Shown piece by piece: positions 32,166 to 40,065 of a DNA stretch of 42,296 nucleotides. Under the pieces are notes generated by a model. The model was given only the letters and a program-made list of their open reading frames with translations, was not told the DNA's origin and searched no databases. This DNA comes from Nitrospiraceae bacterium (GTDB taxonomy: Bacteria; Nitrospirota; Nitrospiria; Nitrospirales; Nitrospiraceae). Location of the stretch: NCBI GenBank assembly GCA_005799365.1, contig SYGV01000135.1, positions 1-42,296 of the forward strand, given 5' to 3'. Every line of letters begins with the position of its first letter. Within the stretch, counting starts at the first letter, position 1. The translations under genes were made by a program, and so were the position numbers.

Positions 32166-33731
32166 TCACTCCTGTCGCTTCATGAAAATCACCACTTTTG
32201 CGTCCAGGTAGACCTCGCGCCACTCAACCTTTTTCGCCAGCGTCTGGCTCAGCGGCGTGCCGACCGAGACGATGGCCCAATCCACTCGATATTTCTCCAG
32301 TACCGACAGATCAGGCTGGTTCCCGTTCGCCAGTTCGATATAGTCCTTGAATATCCACCGGTCGCCGATCCGGAAGGCCGGCATGCGCCCGTCGATGAAA
32401 ATTTTCTCCCCCGGCAGCCACCAGAGCAGAAATCCTCCGAATCCATAGTCGTTATACAGCCGCTGGCCGAGTTGTACCCGATGTCCCTTGATCCATTCGA
32501 CCGCTTCGATCGGATATTCGGTCTGCAGAAAATACGTCTGCGGCGACAAGCCTGACTGGGCGACGTGCCGGAGATGGTCGGCTCCGAGCGACCCGACCCA
32601 TAACGCCACGACCAGGGTCGCCGCGAACAGCCACCGCTTCTGCCAAGCCAGGCTCAACCGGAACCGCGCACAGATTTTCTGCCAGGCCCCATCCAACAGT
32701 TCGGCCCACAGCGGCGCGCTCAGCAGGAGAAAGAACAGGACGTTGCGCCAATGGCGTAACGACAGGACCAGAAAGACGAACAGGACGGTCCAGCGGACCG
32801 GCTCGACGCGGCGATAGCCGGCCAGGACCGCCAACCCCAACAGGACCAAGTAGGCCACATAAGTCAGGCCTGCCGGCTTTTCCAGCGAGACCGGACGCCA
32901 CTCATCCAAGGTCTGAATCATGAAGGTATCGTTCAGCGAGGCGACGATCTCCCCATAGAGATGCCAGCCATAGGGATTCAGGAACGTGGCGCAGACGGCC
33001 AGCAGCAGCACCAGCCCCACATGGCCGATCTGTCGCCGGGTCAGGACCGGCTCCTCCAGGCGGTCGGTGAACAGCAGCCAGCGGTCCATCGCTAGGCGCA
33101 CCACAGTAGAGGCAGCCAATATCAGCCCCAGGACAAAGAGCCCGGCGGTGAATCCTCCATGCAGGTTGGCCCAGAGGAGGAACAGCACCAGCACCATCCA
33201 AAGATGGGACAGGCATCCCCTTCGATAAAGGTCAAACCACCGGAGCAGCAGGGCTAGGCCCAGCAACGTCACCAATTGGGTTCTCGCGCCCAGGAACGGC
33301 AACGCCACCCAGAGGGAAATGGAGAGGGCCAGCAGCTTGCATGTCCGGCCTGCGCGCGACAGTCCGGCGACGATCCAGAAGGCGCCCAGGGTCACGGCCG
33401 CAAACAGGCCGATCACAGCCAGGGGGCCGACTGGCCCCAGCCCTTGATAGAGCAATCCCAGGATGCCGTCGGTCAGCCAGGCATGGTCCACCCAGGGCCA
33501 GTCCGGCATTGTGTGGGAGTAGGGATCGGTGGCCGGCACCCGCCAGCCGTCCTGCAAGAGATCGAGGCCGGTCCGCAGGTGCCAGCCGAAATCCGGTTCG
33601 ACCAAAGGTTGCAGCGCCAGGTTCAGAAGAAAGAACAACAGCAGCGCGTCGAAGGCAGAAGAGGTGACGTGAGGGGCAAGGCCTGAGGGGTGACGCACCT
33701 CGCGAGCCTCGTTCCGCGCTTCACGCTTCAC
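32166..33731 (-). CDS. polytopic membrane protein, possible GT-C-like glycosyltransferase
   Basis: 521 residues from a GTG whose bases overlap the carbamoyltransferase stop (GTGA), typical of translational coupling. About ten membrane segments. The first outer loop has acidic residues and a His (PDFGWHLRTGLDLLQDG, TDPYSHTMPDWPWVDHAWL), the arrangement of GT-C enzymes, and a C-terminal soluble domain starts near YNDYGFGGFLLWWLPGEK with FIDGRMPAFR. The first 15 residues (KREARNEAREVRHP) derive from a degenerate spacer repeat. The glycosyltransferase idea is inference from topology and its neighbours; it could also be a flippase-like or O-antigen-type protein. No strict family match is claimed. 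Confidence 0.7.
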   Translation of the reverse strand: MKREARNEAREVRHPSGLAPHVTSSAFDALLLFFLLNLALQPLVEPDFGWHLRTGLDLLQDGWRVPATDPYSHTMPDWPWVDHAWLTDGILGLLYQGLGPVGPLAVIGLFAAVTLGAFWIVAGLSRAGRTCKLLALSISLWVALPFLGARTQLVTLLGLALLLRWFDLYRRGCLSHLWMVLVLFLLWANLHGGFTAGLFVLGLILAASTVVRLAMDRWLLFTDRLEEPVLTRRQIGHVGLVLLLAVCATFLNPYGWHLYGEIVASLNDTFMIQTLDEWRPVSLEKPAGLTYVAYLVLLGLAVLAGYRRVEPVRWTVLFVFLVLSLRHWRNVLFFLLLSAPLWAELLDGAWQKICARFRLSLAWQKRWLFAATLVVALWVGSLGADHLRHVAQSGLSPQTYFLQTEYPIEAVEWIKGHRVQLGQRLYNDYGFGGFLLWWLPGEKIFIDGRMPAFRIGDRWIFKDYIELANGNQPDLSVLEKYRVDWAIVSVGTPLSQTLAKKVEWREVYLDAKVVIFMKRQE

Positions 33732-33747
33732 GCGTCACGCTTCACGA
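33716..33747. repeat. degenerate CGCTTCA-type spacer repeat at a coupled gene junction
   Basis: CGCTTCACGCTTCACGCG plus TCACGCTTCACG: four imperfect copies of a 7-bp unit across the stop and GTG start at 33728-33731. It encodes the ends of both proteins. Confidence 0.6.
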
Positions 33748-35434
33748 GAAGGTTCCCCATTACCAGCCAGTCCACCTCGGTTCGGAGGAAGCACTGCACC
33801 GCCTCGTCCGGGGTGCAGACGATGGGTTCGTTCACATTGAAGGAGGTGTTGAGAAGCACCGGCACGCCGGTTTTCTGTCCGAACGCCTCAATCAGTTTTC
33901 GGTAGCGGGGGTTGGCCTCGCGATCCACGGTCTGGACACGCGCCGTGCCGTCCACGTGGATCACGGCTGGGATCACGCCCTTGGCGGCAGGGCGGGCCTT
34001 GTGCGTGAACAACATGAACGGCGATGGTTCGGTCAATTCGAAATACTCTGCCGCCCGCTCTGCCAGCACCGAAGGGGCGAAGGGACGGAACGGCTGCCGC
34101 AACTTCACCTTGCTGTTGATCAGTTCGCGCATATCTTCCCGGCGGGGGTCGGCCAGGAGGCTGCGGTTGCCGAGGGCCCTGGGCCCCCACTCCATCCGGC
34201 CCTGGAACCAGAAGACCAGCCGGCCATGGGCCAGTTCCGCCGCCACCTTCTCGCAGAGGGCATCCTCAGCTAAGGGCTGAACGGACAAGCCGGCCCGTTC
34301 CGCCACCTGCCGACATTCGGCTTCGCTGAACTGAGGCCCGAGATAGGCGCTGTGCATCACCTCCCGCTGCCGCAGACAGCCGTGGCGGCTGGCAAGCCAG
34401 AGGGCGGCGCCAAGCGCCGCGCCTGCATCGCCGGCCGCCGGCTGCACATAGACCTGCCGGAAGCCCGCTTCCTGCCTCAGGCGGCTGTTCGCCACACAGT
34501 TGAAGGCCACGCCTCCGGCCAGACACAAGTTCTCCGCGCCGGTCGCCTGCTTGAGATGCCGGGCCAGGTGCAGCAGGATGTCTTCCAGCACTAGTTGGGC
34601 GCTGGCGGCGATGTCACGATGGCGCTGGGTGATCTCTTCGTCGGCCTTCCGGTTCGGCCCCAGGAGACGGAGCAGCTCGGGCACGAAGATCCCCGCCCGC
34701 GCCAGGTGAAAATCCAGCAGTCGGGTATTGAGGCGAAATTCCCCCTCCGGCTCCGGCCTGAGCATCTGCCGGCGCAGCTGCTCGGCGTAGCGAGGCTCTC
34801 CGTACGCCGCCAGGCCCATGACGATGTACTCGTCCTGATCCGGCGTGAAGCCGAGGTAGGCCGTGACCGAGGCATAGAACTGGCCGAGCGAATGGGGCAG
34901 GTTGGTCCGCTTCAGGACGGTGATTTGCCGGCCCTCGCCCAACCCCAGCATCGAGGTGTGGGCTTCGGACGCCCCGTCCACGACCAGGATCGCCGCCCGC
35001 TCGAAGGGCGAGACGAGGAACGTGCTGGCGGCGTGGCAGAGATGGTGGTCGAGGAACTGCGGCTTCGTCCGGCTGGGTCCGAATGCCCCGGCCAGTTTGG
35101 AAGAGAGGCGCAACTGCTCGGCCCATTCGTGACTCAGCCGTTCGGCGCTCCGTTGTGCTTTGACCCGCAACAACGCGGGCGAGCGGACCATGGCCCCGAG
35201 GGCCAGCGCAGCGCGGCGCCCCACGACCCAGTATTTCCAGGGCACGGCGATCGCGTCGATATCCTTCAGATCGGCGCCGGCTTCCTGCAAACAGTAGCGG
35301 ATGGCCCGGAGGGGCAGCGCCGTCACATGCTTGGCGCGGACAAACCGTTCTTCTTCGGCCGCCGCCAGAATGTGTCCATCCTGGAGCAGCGCCGCCGCCG
35401 CATCCCGCAAATTCAACAGGCCCAGGACCAACAT
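33728..35434 (-). CDS. NodU/CmcH-family carbamoyltransferase
   Basis: 568 residues from ATG at 35434 with AGGG 7 nt upstream. The N-terminal actin-like domain has DAAAALLQDGHILAAAEEERF, FLDHHLCHAASTF (metal and carbamoyl-phosphate binding) and VVDGASEAHTSM. TPDQDEYIVMGLAAYG and NLCLAGGVAFNCVAN follow. The YrdC-like C-terminal part has GRMEWGPRALGNRSLLADPR and PVLLNTSFNVNEPIVCTP. These are diagnostic for O-carbamoyltransferases that decorate antibiotics, Nod factors or surface glycans. With the coupled membrane protein and a GT2 gene beyond, a glycan modification role is most likely. The acceptor is unknown. Confidence 0.94.
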   Translation of the reverse strand: MLVLGLLNLRDAAAALLQDGHILAAAEEERFVRAKHVTALPLRAIRYCLQEAGADLKDIDAIAVPWKYWVVGRRAALALGAMVRSPALLRVKAQRSAERLSHEWAEQLRLSSKLAGAFGPSRTKPQFLDHHLCHAASTFLVSPFERAAILVVDGASEAHTSMLGLGEGRQITVLKRTNLPHSLGQFYASVTAYLGFTPDQDEYIVMGLAAYGEPRYAEQLRRQMLRPEPEGEFRLNTRLLDFHLARAGIFVPELLRLLGPNRKADEEITQRHRDIAASAQLVLEDILLHLARHLKQATGAENLCLAGGVAFNCVANSRLRQEAGFRQVYVQPAAGDAGAALGAALWLASRHGCLRQREVMHSAYLGPQFSEAECRQVAERAGLSVQPLAEDALCEKVAAELAHGRLVFWFQGRMEWGPRALGNRSLLADPRREDMRELINSKVKLRQPFRPFAPSVLAERAAEYFELTEPSPFMLFTHKARPAAKGVIPAVIHVDGTARVQTVDREANPRYRKLIEAFGQKTGVPVLLNTSFNVNEPIVCTPDEAVQCFLRTEVDWLVMGNLLVKRDA

Positions 35435-35514
35435 AACAAACCCTGCCTGAGCGCCCGCTTCGATCAGATGCGGGCGGATAAGTACCTTCCCGCCAGTACG
35501 CCTAGCTGAGTCGC

Positions 35515-35523
35515 TGCTAGAAT
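35515..35523 (+). promoter_or_regulatory. extended -10 upstream of the pseudo-caspase lipoprotein gene
   Basis: TGC-TAGAAT (35515-35523). It lies 84 nt before the ATG at 35608. An alternative leaderless promoter is closer (35573-35601). Confidence 0.35.
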
Positions 35524-35572
35524 AGACGAGACGGAGGGGACAGGCAAGCGCCTCCGCCTTCATGATCGCCTG

Positions 35573-35601
35573 TTGCATTTCGGCCTGGATTTCGGTACGG
35601 T
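35573..35601 (+). promoter_or_regulatory. possible leaderless promoter of the pseudo-caspase lipoprotein gene
   Basis: TTGCAT (35573-35578), a 17-bp spacer and TACGGT (35596-35601). Six nucleotides (GCCCCG) precede the ATG at 35608, the same geometry as for coaE. The hexamers are weak. Confidence 0.35.
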
Positions 35602-35607
35602 GCCCCG

Positions 35608-37530
35608 ATGCCTACGTCCCAGCAGTCCGCCCGACTTCGCCCTATAGCCTCGTGGGTTGTGTTGGCCCTGCTCCCCTGCCTGGCCCTGGCCTCAGCCGGC
35701 TGCGAAAAAGTTTCCAAAGCCTTCACCCGCTCCACCATTCCTAGCCTGGGCCCCCCCCTGCCCTATACGGTCAAGTTTGAGTTCGACCCGGCCTTGGCGA
35801 AAAGCCGGCTGCAATACACCAATGCCTGCAACTCGCCCCAGGAATTGAAGGTAGGAGAAGATTTGGAATCCACCTTCCTCCAGGCCGCCCATCAGACCTT
35901 CAAAGCGGTCTACTTCGACGCCAAAACCGCGCCGGCCGGAACCAAGCCGGATTTGGAGGTACGCATCGGACTGCTGCAGTCCGGCTTGGAAATTCAAACC
36001 GATGGGGTGTATGACCGGTTGCCGGCCGATTTGACCTTGGAATTGGGCACGGTCTTCCGCGATGCGACCGGCAAGGTTGTGTCGGAGAAGAACTTCCCGA
36101 TCCGCCGGCAGGAAAAACTCTTCCTGGAGCCGACCCAGCACCGCTGCCTCTACGTCAACTCCGATTCCCTAGTCCACGACGCCTCCGTATCCCTCGCGAT
36201 CCAGTTCATCAAGCATGCCCGGGCCATTCTGGACCCGGACGGTCAGTACTCCGTCGCAGCTGCGTCGAGCGCGCAACCGGTAGCCGCGCCGCAGGCGATG
36301 CCGACTCCTGCTCCGGTTGCGCCTGTCGCGCCTCCGGCGGCAGCCCCTGGCCTTTCGTTCAAAGCCACGGTCCTGGACGAGAACAGCAACGCCGTCCTGG
36401 AAGGCGGAGAGCGGGTGAAGGTGCGGGTGGACTTGGTTAATGCGGGACGGGCGCCGACGCGGGACGTGGCGGTCACCTTGACCGGAACGCCGGTCTTGCT
36501 CGGACAGTTTCCGGCCACGACCCTGCCGGTCGGCCCCCTCCAGCCGGGCGAGTCCCGCTCGATCGAATTCATGGCGACGATTCCTCCCTCGCTGCCGGCG
36601 CAGCAGGCCCAGTTGCAGGTTTCAGTCGTGGACGCAACCGGCGTCGGCCCCCCGCCCCAGTCCTTCACAACCGCCTTGCGCTCGGGAGGCGCGGGAGTCG
36701 CAGCAGGAGCCGCCGCGGCAGCTGGCGCCGGCATAATCTTTACGAATGTGGACCAGGTGCCCGGCACCGTGGCCGGCTTTCAACGGCCCCAGACCCACCT
36801 GCTCGCGGTGGGAATCAGCGACTACCGGGATCCGGCGGTCCCGACCAGGAAATTCGCCGCGCAGGACGCCGAGCTGGTCGCCTCGTACTTCAAGACGATC
36901 GGCGGGGTCCCGGCCGCCAACGTTCGGGTCTTGCAAGACCGCAAGGCCCTGCGGCCGGATATCGAGGAAGCCATCCTGGATTGGCTGCCGCCTCGGCTGA
37001 CGCCGGATTCCGTCGTACTCGTCTACTTTGCCGGCCAGGCGCTCGTGGCCCCCACCGGCGAGACCTTCCTGCTCCCCTATGAGGGCAGCACGACATCCCG
37101 AGCCCGGCTCTATCCGCTCAAGGATCTGCAGGCCGCACTGGCAAAGCTGAGCGCCCAGCAGGTGGTGCTGATCTTCGACGGAGCTGTGTTGCGGCTCGGC
37201 AGGGACGCCAAGGCGCCGCAATGGGATGTCGGAGGCGGGACGCTCGTACGCCTGATCGGCACCACCGGCCTGCAGTCCGGCCTCGAGCCGGACCAGATCA
37301 AGCACGGTCTGTTCACCTATTACCTCCTGCGCGGACTCAGGGGCGATGCGGATGCGAACCATGACGGCGAGGTCACGCTGGGCGAGCTGACAACCTTTGT
37401 GCGCCAGACGGTTCCGTCCACGGCCAAGTCCCAGTTCAAGCAGGAGCAACGTCCGTCCGTCTCCCCCCCCATGACCCAGACCAGCAAGGCCGCCGCGCTG
37501 CCATTGGCCAGAACCGCCGCTCGCCCCTGA
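35608..37530 (+). CDS. lipoprotein with a caspase-fold domain lacking catalytic His and Cys (pseudo-caspase)
   Basis: 640 residues. Signal peptide with a lipobox-like SAGC (Cys32). Residues 50-215 form an unknown beta-rich domain; 220-247 is an Ala/Pro-rich linker; about 248-356 is a CARDB-like beta domain (GERVKVRVDLVNAG, PLQPGESRSIEF); a Gly/Ala linker follows. Residues 397-575 are a peptidase C14 fold: HLLAVGISDYRDP, FAAQDAELVASYF, VVLVYFAGQ and VVLIFDGA. In active members the third strand ends SGHG and the fourth DACxSG; here Gln477 replaces His and Ala526 replaces Cys. HGLFTYYLLRGLRG is followed by a canonical EF-hand loop at 582-593 (D, N, D, G, V, E at 1, 3, 5, 6, 8, 12). It is probably a non-enzymatic binding or scaffold protein at the envelope. 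Confidence 0.85.
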   Translation: MPTSQQSARLRPIASWVVLALLPCLALASAGCEKVSKAFTRSTIPSLGPPLPYTVKFEFDPALAKSRLQYTNACNSPQELKVGEDLESTFLQAAHQTFKAVYFDAKTAPAGTKPDLEVRIGLLQSGLEIQTDGVYDRLPADLTLELGTVFRDATGKVVSEKNFPIRRQEKLFLEPTQHRCLYVNSDSLVHDASVSLAIQFIKHARAILDPDGQYSVAAASSAQPVAAPQAMPTPAPVAPVAPPAAAPGLSFKATVLDENSNAVLEGGERVKVRVDLVNAGRAPTRDVAVTLTGTPVLLGQFPATTLPVGPLQPGESRSIEFMATIPPSLPAQQAQLQVSVVDATGVGPPPQSFTTALRSGGAGVAAGAAAAAGAGIIFTNVDQVPGTVAGFQRPQTHLLAVGISDYRDPAVPTRKFAAQDAELVASYFKTIGGVPAANVRVLQDRKALRPDIEEAILDWLPPRLTPDSVVLVYFAGQALVAPTGETFLLPYEGSTTSRARLYPLKDLQAALAKLSAQQVVLIFDGAVLRLGRDAKAPQWDVGGGTLVRLIGTTGLQSGLEPDQIKHGLFTYYLLRGLRGDADANHDGEVTLGELTTFVRQTVPSTAKSQFKQEQRPSVSPPMTQTSKAAALPLARTAARP

Positions 37531-37550
37531 ACGGAAACGGCCCTTCAGGA

Positions 37551-37613
37551 GTTAACAGTTCCCAGTCTTCAGTGCTCAGTTTCCGGAACGGTTCACTGAA
37601 AACTGACTACTGC
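37551..37613. repeat. degenerate CAGTTTTCAGT-type spacer repeat
   Basis: Imperfect copies of CAGTCTTCAGTGCTCAGTTT and CACTGAAAACTGACTACTG just after the pseudo-caspase stop. Same family as at 10739-10802. Confidence 0.6.
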
Positions 37614-37633
37614 ACACCCTTCTCTCCCGCTGG

Positions 37634-37668
37634 AAATAAAAAAGGGCGGAGGTGACCCCTCCGCCCTT
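37634..37668 (-). terminator. intrinsic terminator of the cytochrome c gene
   Basis: An 11-bp perfect stem (37642-37652 with 37658-37668, AAGGGCGGAGG) with a 5-nt loop is followed on the minus strand by a T-rich tract (TTTTTTATTT). It lies 24 bp past the cytochrome stop codon. Confidence 0.85.
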
Positions 37669-37691
37669 CGACTCACGCCCGGCTGAAAAAC

Positions 37692-38144
37692 TTATTCAGC
37701 GTCTTTCTTGCAGAAGCTCCGCTCGTAATTGATGATCGTCCAGGCTTCTTCTTCGTTGATCGCGGCCGGGATCAGAGGCACCATGCCGGTTCCCGCGCTG
37801 CCGTTCTTGATCACCCAGAAGAGCTCCCCGTCTTTCCGTTTCTTGTGGAACTTGCAGTTCGTGAAGTTCCGCGGGCTCGGGTTCAGGATCGCGCCGGCCG
37901 GGCCATCGCCCTTACCTTCCTTGCCATGGCAGTTGAAGCAGGTGCCCTTGCCCTCGAACAGCGCCTTCCCCTTGGCGATGTTCTCCGGCGTGTTCGCAAC
38001 CGGATTCTTCAACCCCTTGGCTTCGGAGATCTGATCCGCCGGCACCCGGGGCTTCAGCGGGTCCCGCTCCTCGGCCACAGCCGCCGTAGCGGCGACGAAC
38101 ATCAGGGCAGTCAACAGACCCAAAGACTTCGACACATACCGCAT
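37692..38144 (-). CDS. secreted monoheme c-type cytochrome
   Basis: 150 residues from ATG at 38144 with a very strong AAAGGAGGAG ribosome site. Signal peptide (MRYVSKSLGLLTALMFVAAT, cleavage near AVAEE). One heme site CFNCH (69-73) in a class-I fold with GKALFEGKGTCFNCHG at its start and a probable axial Met121 in GTGMVPL. Two extra Cys (97, 145) could form a disulfide. The mature protein is about 125 residues and periplasmic, an electron carrier of the type abundant in nitrite oxidisers. It has its own near-consensus promoter (TTGACA, 17 bp, TATATT) and an intrinsic terminator, so it is a monocistronic, highly expressed gene. The redox partner is not visible. Confidence 0.93.
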   Translation of the reverse strand: MRYVSKSLGLLTALMFVAATAAVAEERDPLKPRVPADQISEAKGLKNPVANTPENIAKGKALFEGKGTCFNCHGKEGKGDGPAGAILNPSPRNFTNCKFHKKRKDGELFWVIKNGSAGTGMVPLIPAAINEEEAWTIINYERSFCKKDAE

Positions 38145-38214
38145 CTCGACTCCTCCTTTTGTTGAATCACCCACAAGTCCGAATGAAGACCGTGGCCCCC
38201 GGCAAAACGGGCGA

Positions 38215-38243
38215 AATATAGCAATGCGTCCCTTGGTTGTCAA
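38215..38243 (-). promoter_or_regulatory. near-consensus sigma-70 promoter of the cytochrome c gene
   Basis: TTGACA (38243-38238), a 17-bp spacer and TATATT (38220-38215). It is the strongest predicted promoter in the window. Confidence 0.8.
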
Positions 38244-38268
38244 GCGACCGCTGCCGGATGAGGGCCGC

Positions 38269-39099
38269 CTACAGCCCGTCCAACACCCCATCCAACAAGG
38301 CCCCGACGGATGCCGCCTTGCTGGCCGCCATCGCTACCACCTGCCAGTGCCCGACCTGCCGATCCAAGGGAGCCCCGGCCCGGTTGGTGATCAGTGCCAC
38401 CCCCAACACCCGCAGGCCCAGCGCACGCGCCACGATCACTTCGGGCACCGTGGACATGCTGACCGCCAGGGCCCCCAGCCGTCCGAGCATCGCCGCCTCG
38501 GCCGCCGTCTCGTAGGTCGGGCCGGTCACCGCCACCAGGACGCCCCGCCTGATCGGCAGACCGGCCGCCCGGGCCACCCGCTCGGCCAGGGCCAGCAGGG
38601 CCGGATCATAGGCTTCGGCCATTTCGACAAATCCGCCGCCCCCACCCCCTCCGAGAGCCGGCCCCATCAGAGGGTTATCGCCCATGAGGTTGAGATGGTC
38701 CTCGATCAGCATGACGGTGCCGGGCGGCGCCTCGTCCAACGCCACGGCGGCGCAGGTCACGATCAGCGTCTGCACACCCAATGCAGCCAGTACCCGCACG
38801 GGACGGGTGACCATATCGAGCGCATACCCCTCGTACCGATGCGCCCGGCCTTGCAGAATGGCCACGCAGACCCCGCCGCGCTGCGTGAGGACCAAGCGCC
38901 CCGCATGGCCTTCGACCGAGCAAGGGGGCCAGCCGGGGATGTCCTGATAAGGAATCGCAGCCAAGGCCTGTGCCCGATCGGCGTAGCTTCCCAACCCGGA
39001 CCCGAGGATGATGCCGACGGAGGGCCGGCTGAGAAGGCGAGAACGGAGGCATTCGACCGCCGCCTGCACGAGAGAGGAAACAGAATCGTCAACCGCCAT
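38269..39099 (-). CDS. purine nucleoside phosphorylase (PNP/MTAP family)
   Basis: 276 residues from ATG at 39099. Family text: IILGSGLGSYAD, the phosphate-binding GHAGRLV, ILQGRAHRYEGY, LIEDHLNLMGDNPLMGP, ITGPTYET-like VTGPTYETAAEAAML, and VSMSTVPEVIVARALGLRVLGVALITN with the conserved Asn. It splits purine nucleosides with phosphate. Two oddities: the usual TNAAGG segment reads TCAAVALDEAPPG, and a run of seven Gly follows GPAL, lengthening a loop near the active site. Last gene of the salvage/envelope unit, 53 bp after the RodZ gene. The inosine/guanosine type is likely but unproven. Confidence 0.9.
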   Translation of the reverse strand: MAVDDSVSSLVQAAVECLRSRLLSRPSVGIILGSGLGSYADRAQALAAIPYQDIPGWPPCSVEGHAGRLVLTQRGGVCVAILQGRAHRYEGYALDMVTRPVRVLAALGVQTLIVTCAAVALDEAPPGTVMLIEDHLNLMGDNPLMGPALGGGGGGGFVEMAEAYDPALLALAERVARAAGLPIRRGVLVAVTGPTYETAAEAAMLGRLGALAVSMSTVPEVIVARALGLRVLGVALITNRAGAPLDRQVGHWQVVAMAASKAASVGALLDGVLDGL

Positions 39100-39152
39100 G
39101 AGAACCGTTGAGCATGCGGCGTCGCATCATCCTGCGCGTCACGAATGACGCA

Positions 39153-40049
39153 TCACGGCCGTTTGAGCACGATATCCCGGGCCACCTGGCCGCGCGGACC
39201 GAAGGACTCCAACTGTTTGCCGTTGAGTGAGCCGCGAATACCGCCGGCATTGCCCAGGGTCAGGGTAAACCGGTTGGACGCCTTCCATTGCACCCGGTCG
39301 CCGGAGCGCATCAACGTTTCATGGGGGCTGGCCCCGTCTATTTGCACCACGACCCAACTGAGTTCCAGCGCCTCCAAATCCAGGACCAGCGCCCCCGATT
39401 GCGCCGGCTCAGTCTGGCCCGGCAATCCGGCCAGGGGCGCGGCGAACACCGTCGGCAGGGACAACGAGGCCTCCCGGGACACGGTCGGCGCGCCGAGCAT
39501 AGGCGCCGCCTCCTGGGGCTTCGGCTCGGTCGCGGCAGGGGACCCGGCCTCGGTCCGCTCCGGCCCACGGCGAACCGGCACGCTGTCGGATGGCTTGCGC
39601 TCGGACTGGACGTGCGGCACGTCCGTCATCGGCCCCGCATCGACAGCTGGCCGGTGCCTGGTCATCGTGGACTGCTCTCGGCCGAGCAGCAGGATCAGCG
39701 CCAGTACCGCCATGGCGGCGGCGGCAAAGATGACCTTGCGGTTCGCCTGCCGCTGACGTTCATCCGCCACCTGCCGCACCCGCAGCAGTTCCAGCTCCGA
39801 CTGCTTGTTGTAAAAACTCCCCGCGCATTCGGCGAACCGCCGCATGGCGTCCTCCTCGTCCAGTCCCATGGAACGGGCATAGGATCGGACGAACCCCTTG
39901 GCGAACACCTGATCCGGCAATCGGGCATAATTGCCCTCCTCGAGCGCCATCAGGAATTCCGAATGAATGCGGGTCTTCGAGGCGACATCGTCGAGCGTCA
40001 GCCCCTTGGTTTCGCGGACATGCCTGAAAAAATCCCCGATCGATTCCAT
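39153..40049 (-). CDS. RodZ-like HTH and DUF4115 membrane protein
   Basis: 298 residues; GGAG lies 5 nt before ATG 40049. An N-terminal HTH_25 domain (IGDFFRHVRETKGLTLDDVASKTRI, EFLMALEEGNYARLPDQVFAKGFVRSYA) is typical of RodZ. One membrane segment (VIFAAAAMAVLALILLLG, about residue 104-122) separates it from a long Pro/Arg/Glu-rich periplasmic linker and a C-terminal DUF4115 beta domain (LSWVVVQIDG, ETLMRSGDRVQWKA, FTLTLGNAGGIRGSLNGK). RodZ links MreB to cell-wall synthesis and shape. It is 16 bp after the TPR lipoprotein gene in a minus-strand unit. Family assignment is firm from this domain order. Confidence 0.92.
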   Translation of the reverse strand: MESIGDFFRHVRETKGLTLDDVASKTRIHSEFLMALEEGNYARLPDQVFAKGFVRSYARSMGLDEEDAMRRFAECAGSFYNKQSELELLRVRQVADERQRQANRKVIFAAAAMAVLALILLLGREQSTMTRHRPAVDAGPMTDVPHVQSERKPSDSVPVRRGPERTEAGSPAATEPKPQEAAPMLGAPTVSREASLSLPTVFAAPLAGLPGQTEPAQSGALVLDLEALELSWVVVQIDGASPHETLMRSGDRVQWKASNRFTLTLGNAGGIRGSLNGKQLESFGPRGQVARDIVLKRP

Positions 40050-40065
40050 ATTACTCCATCACCCG

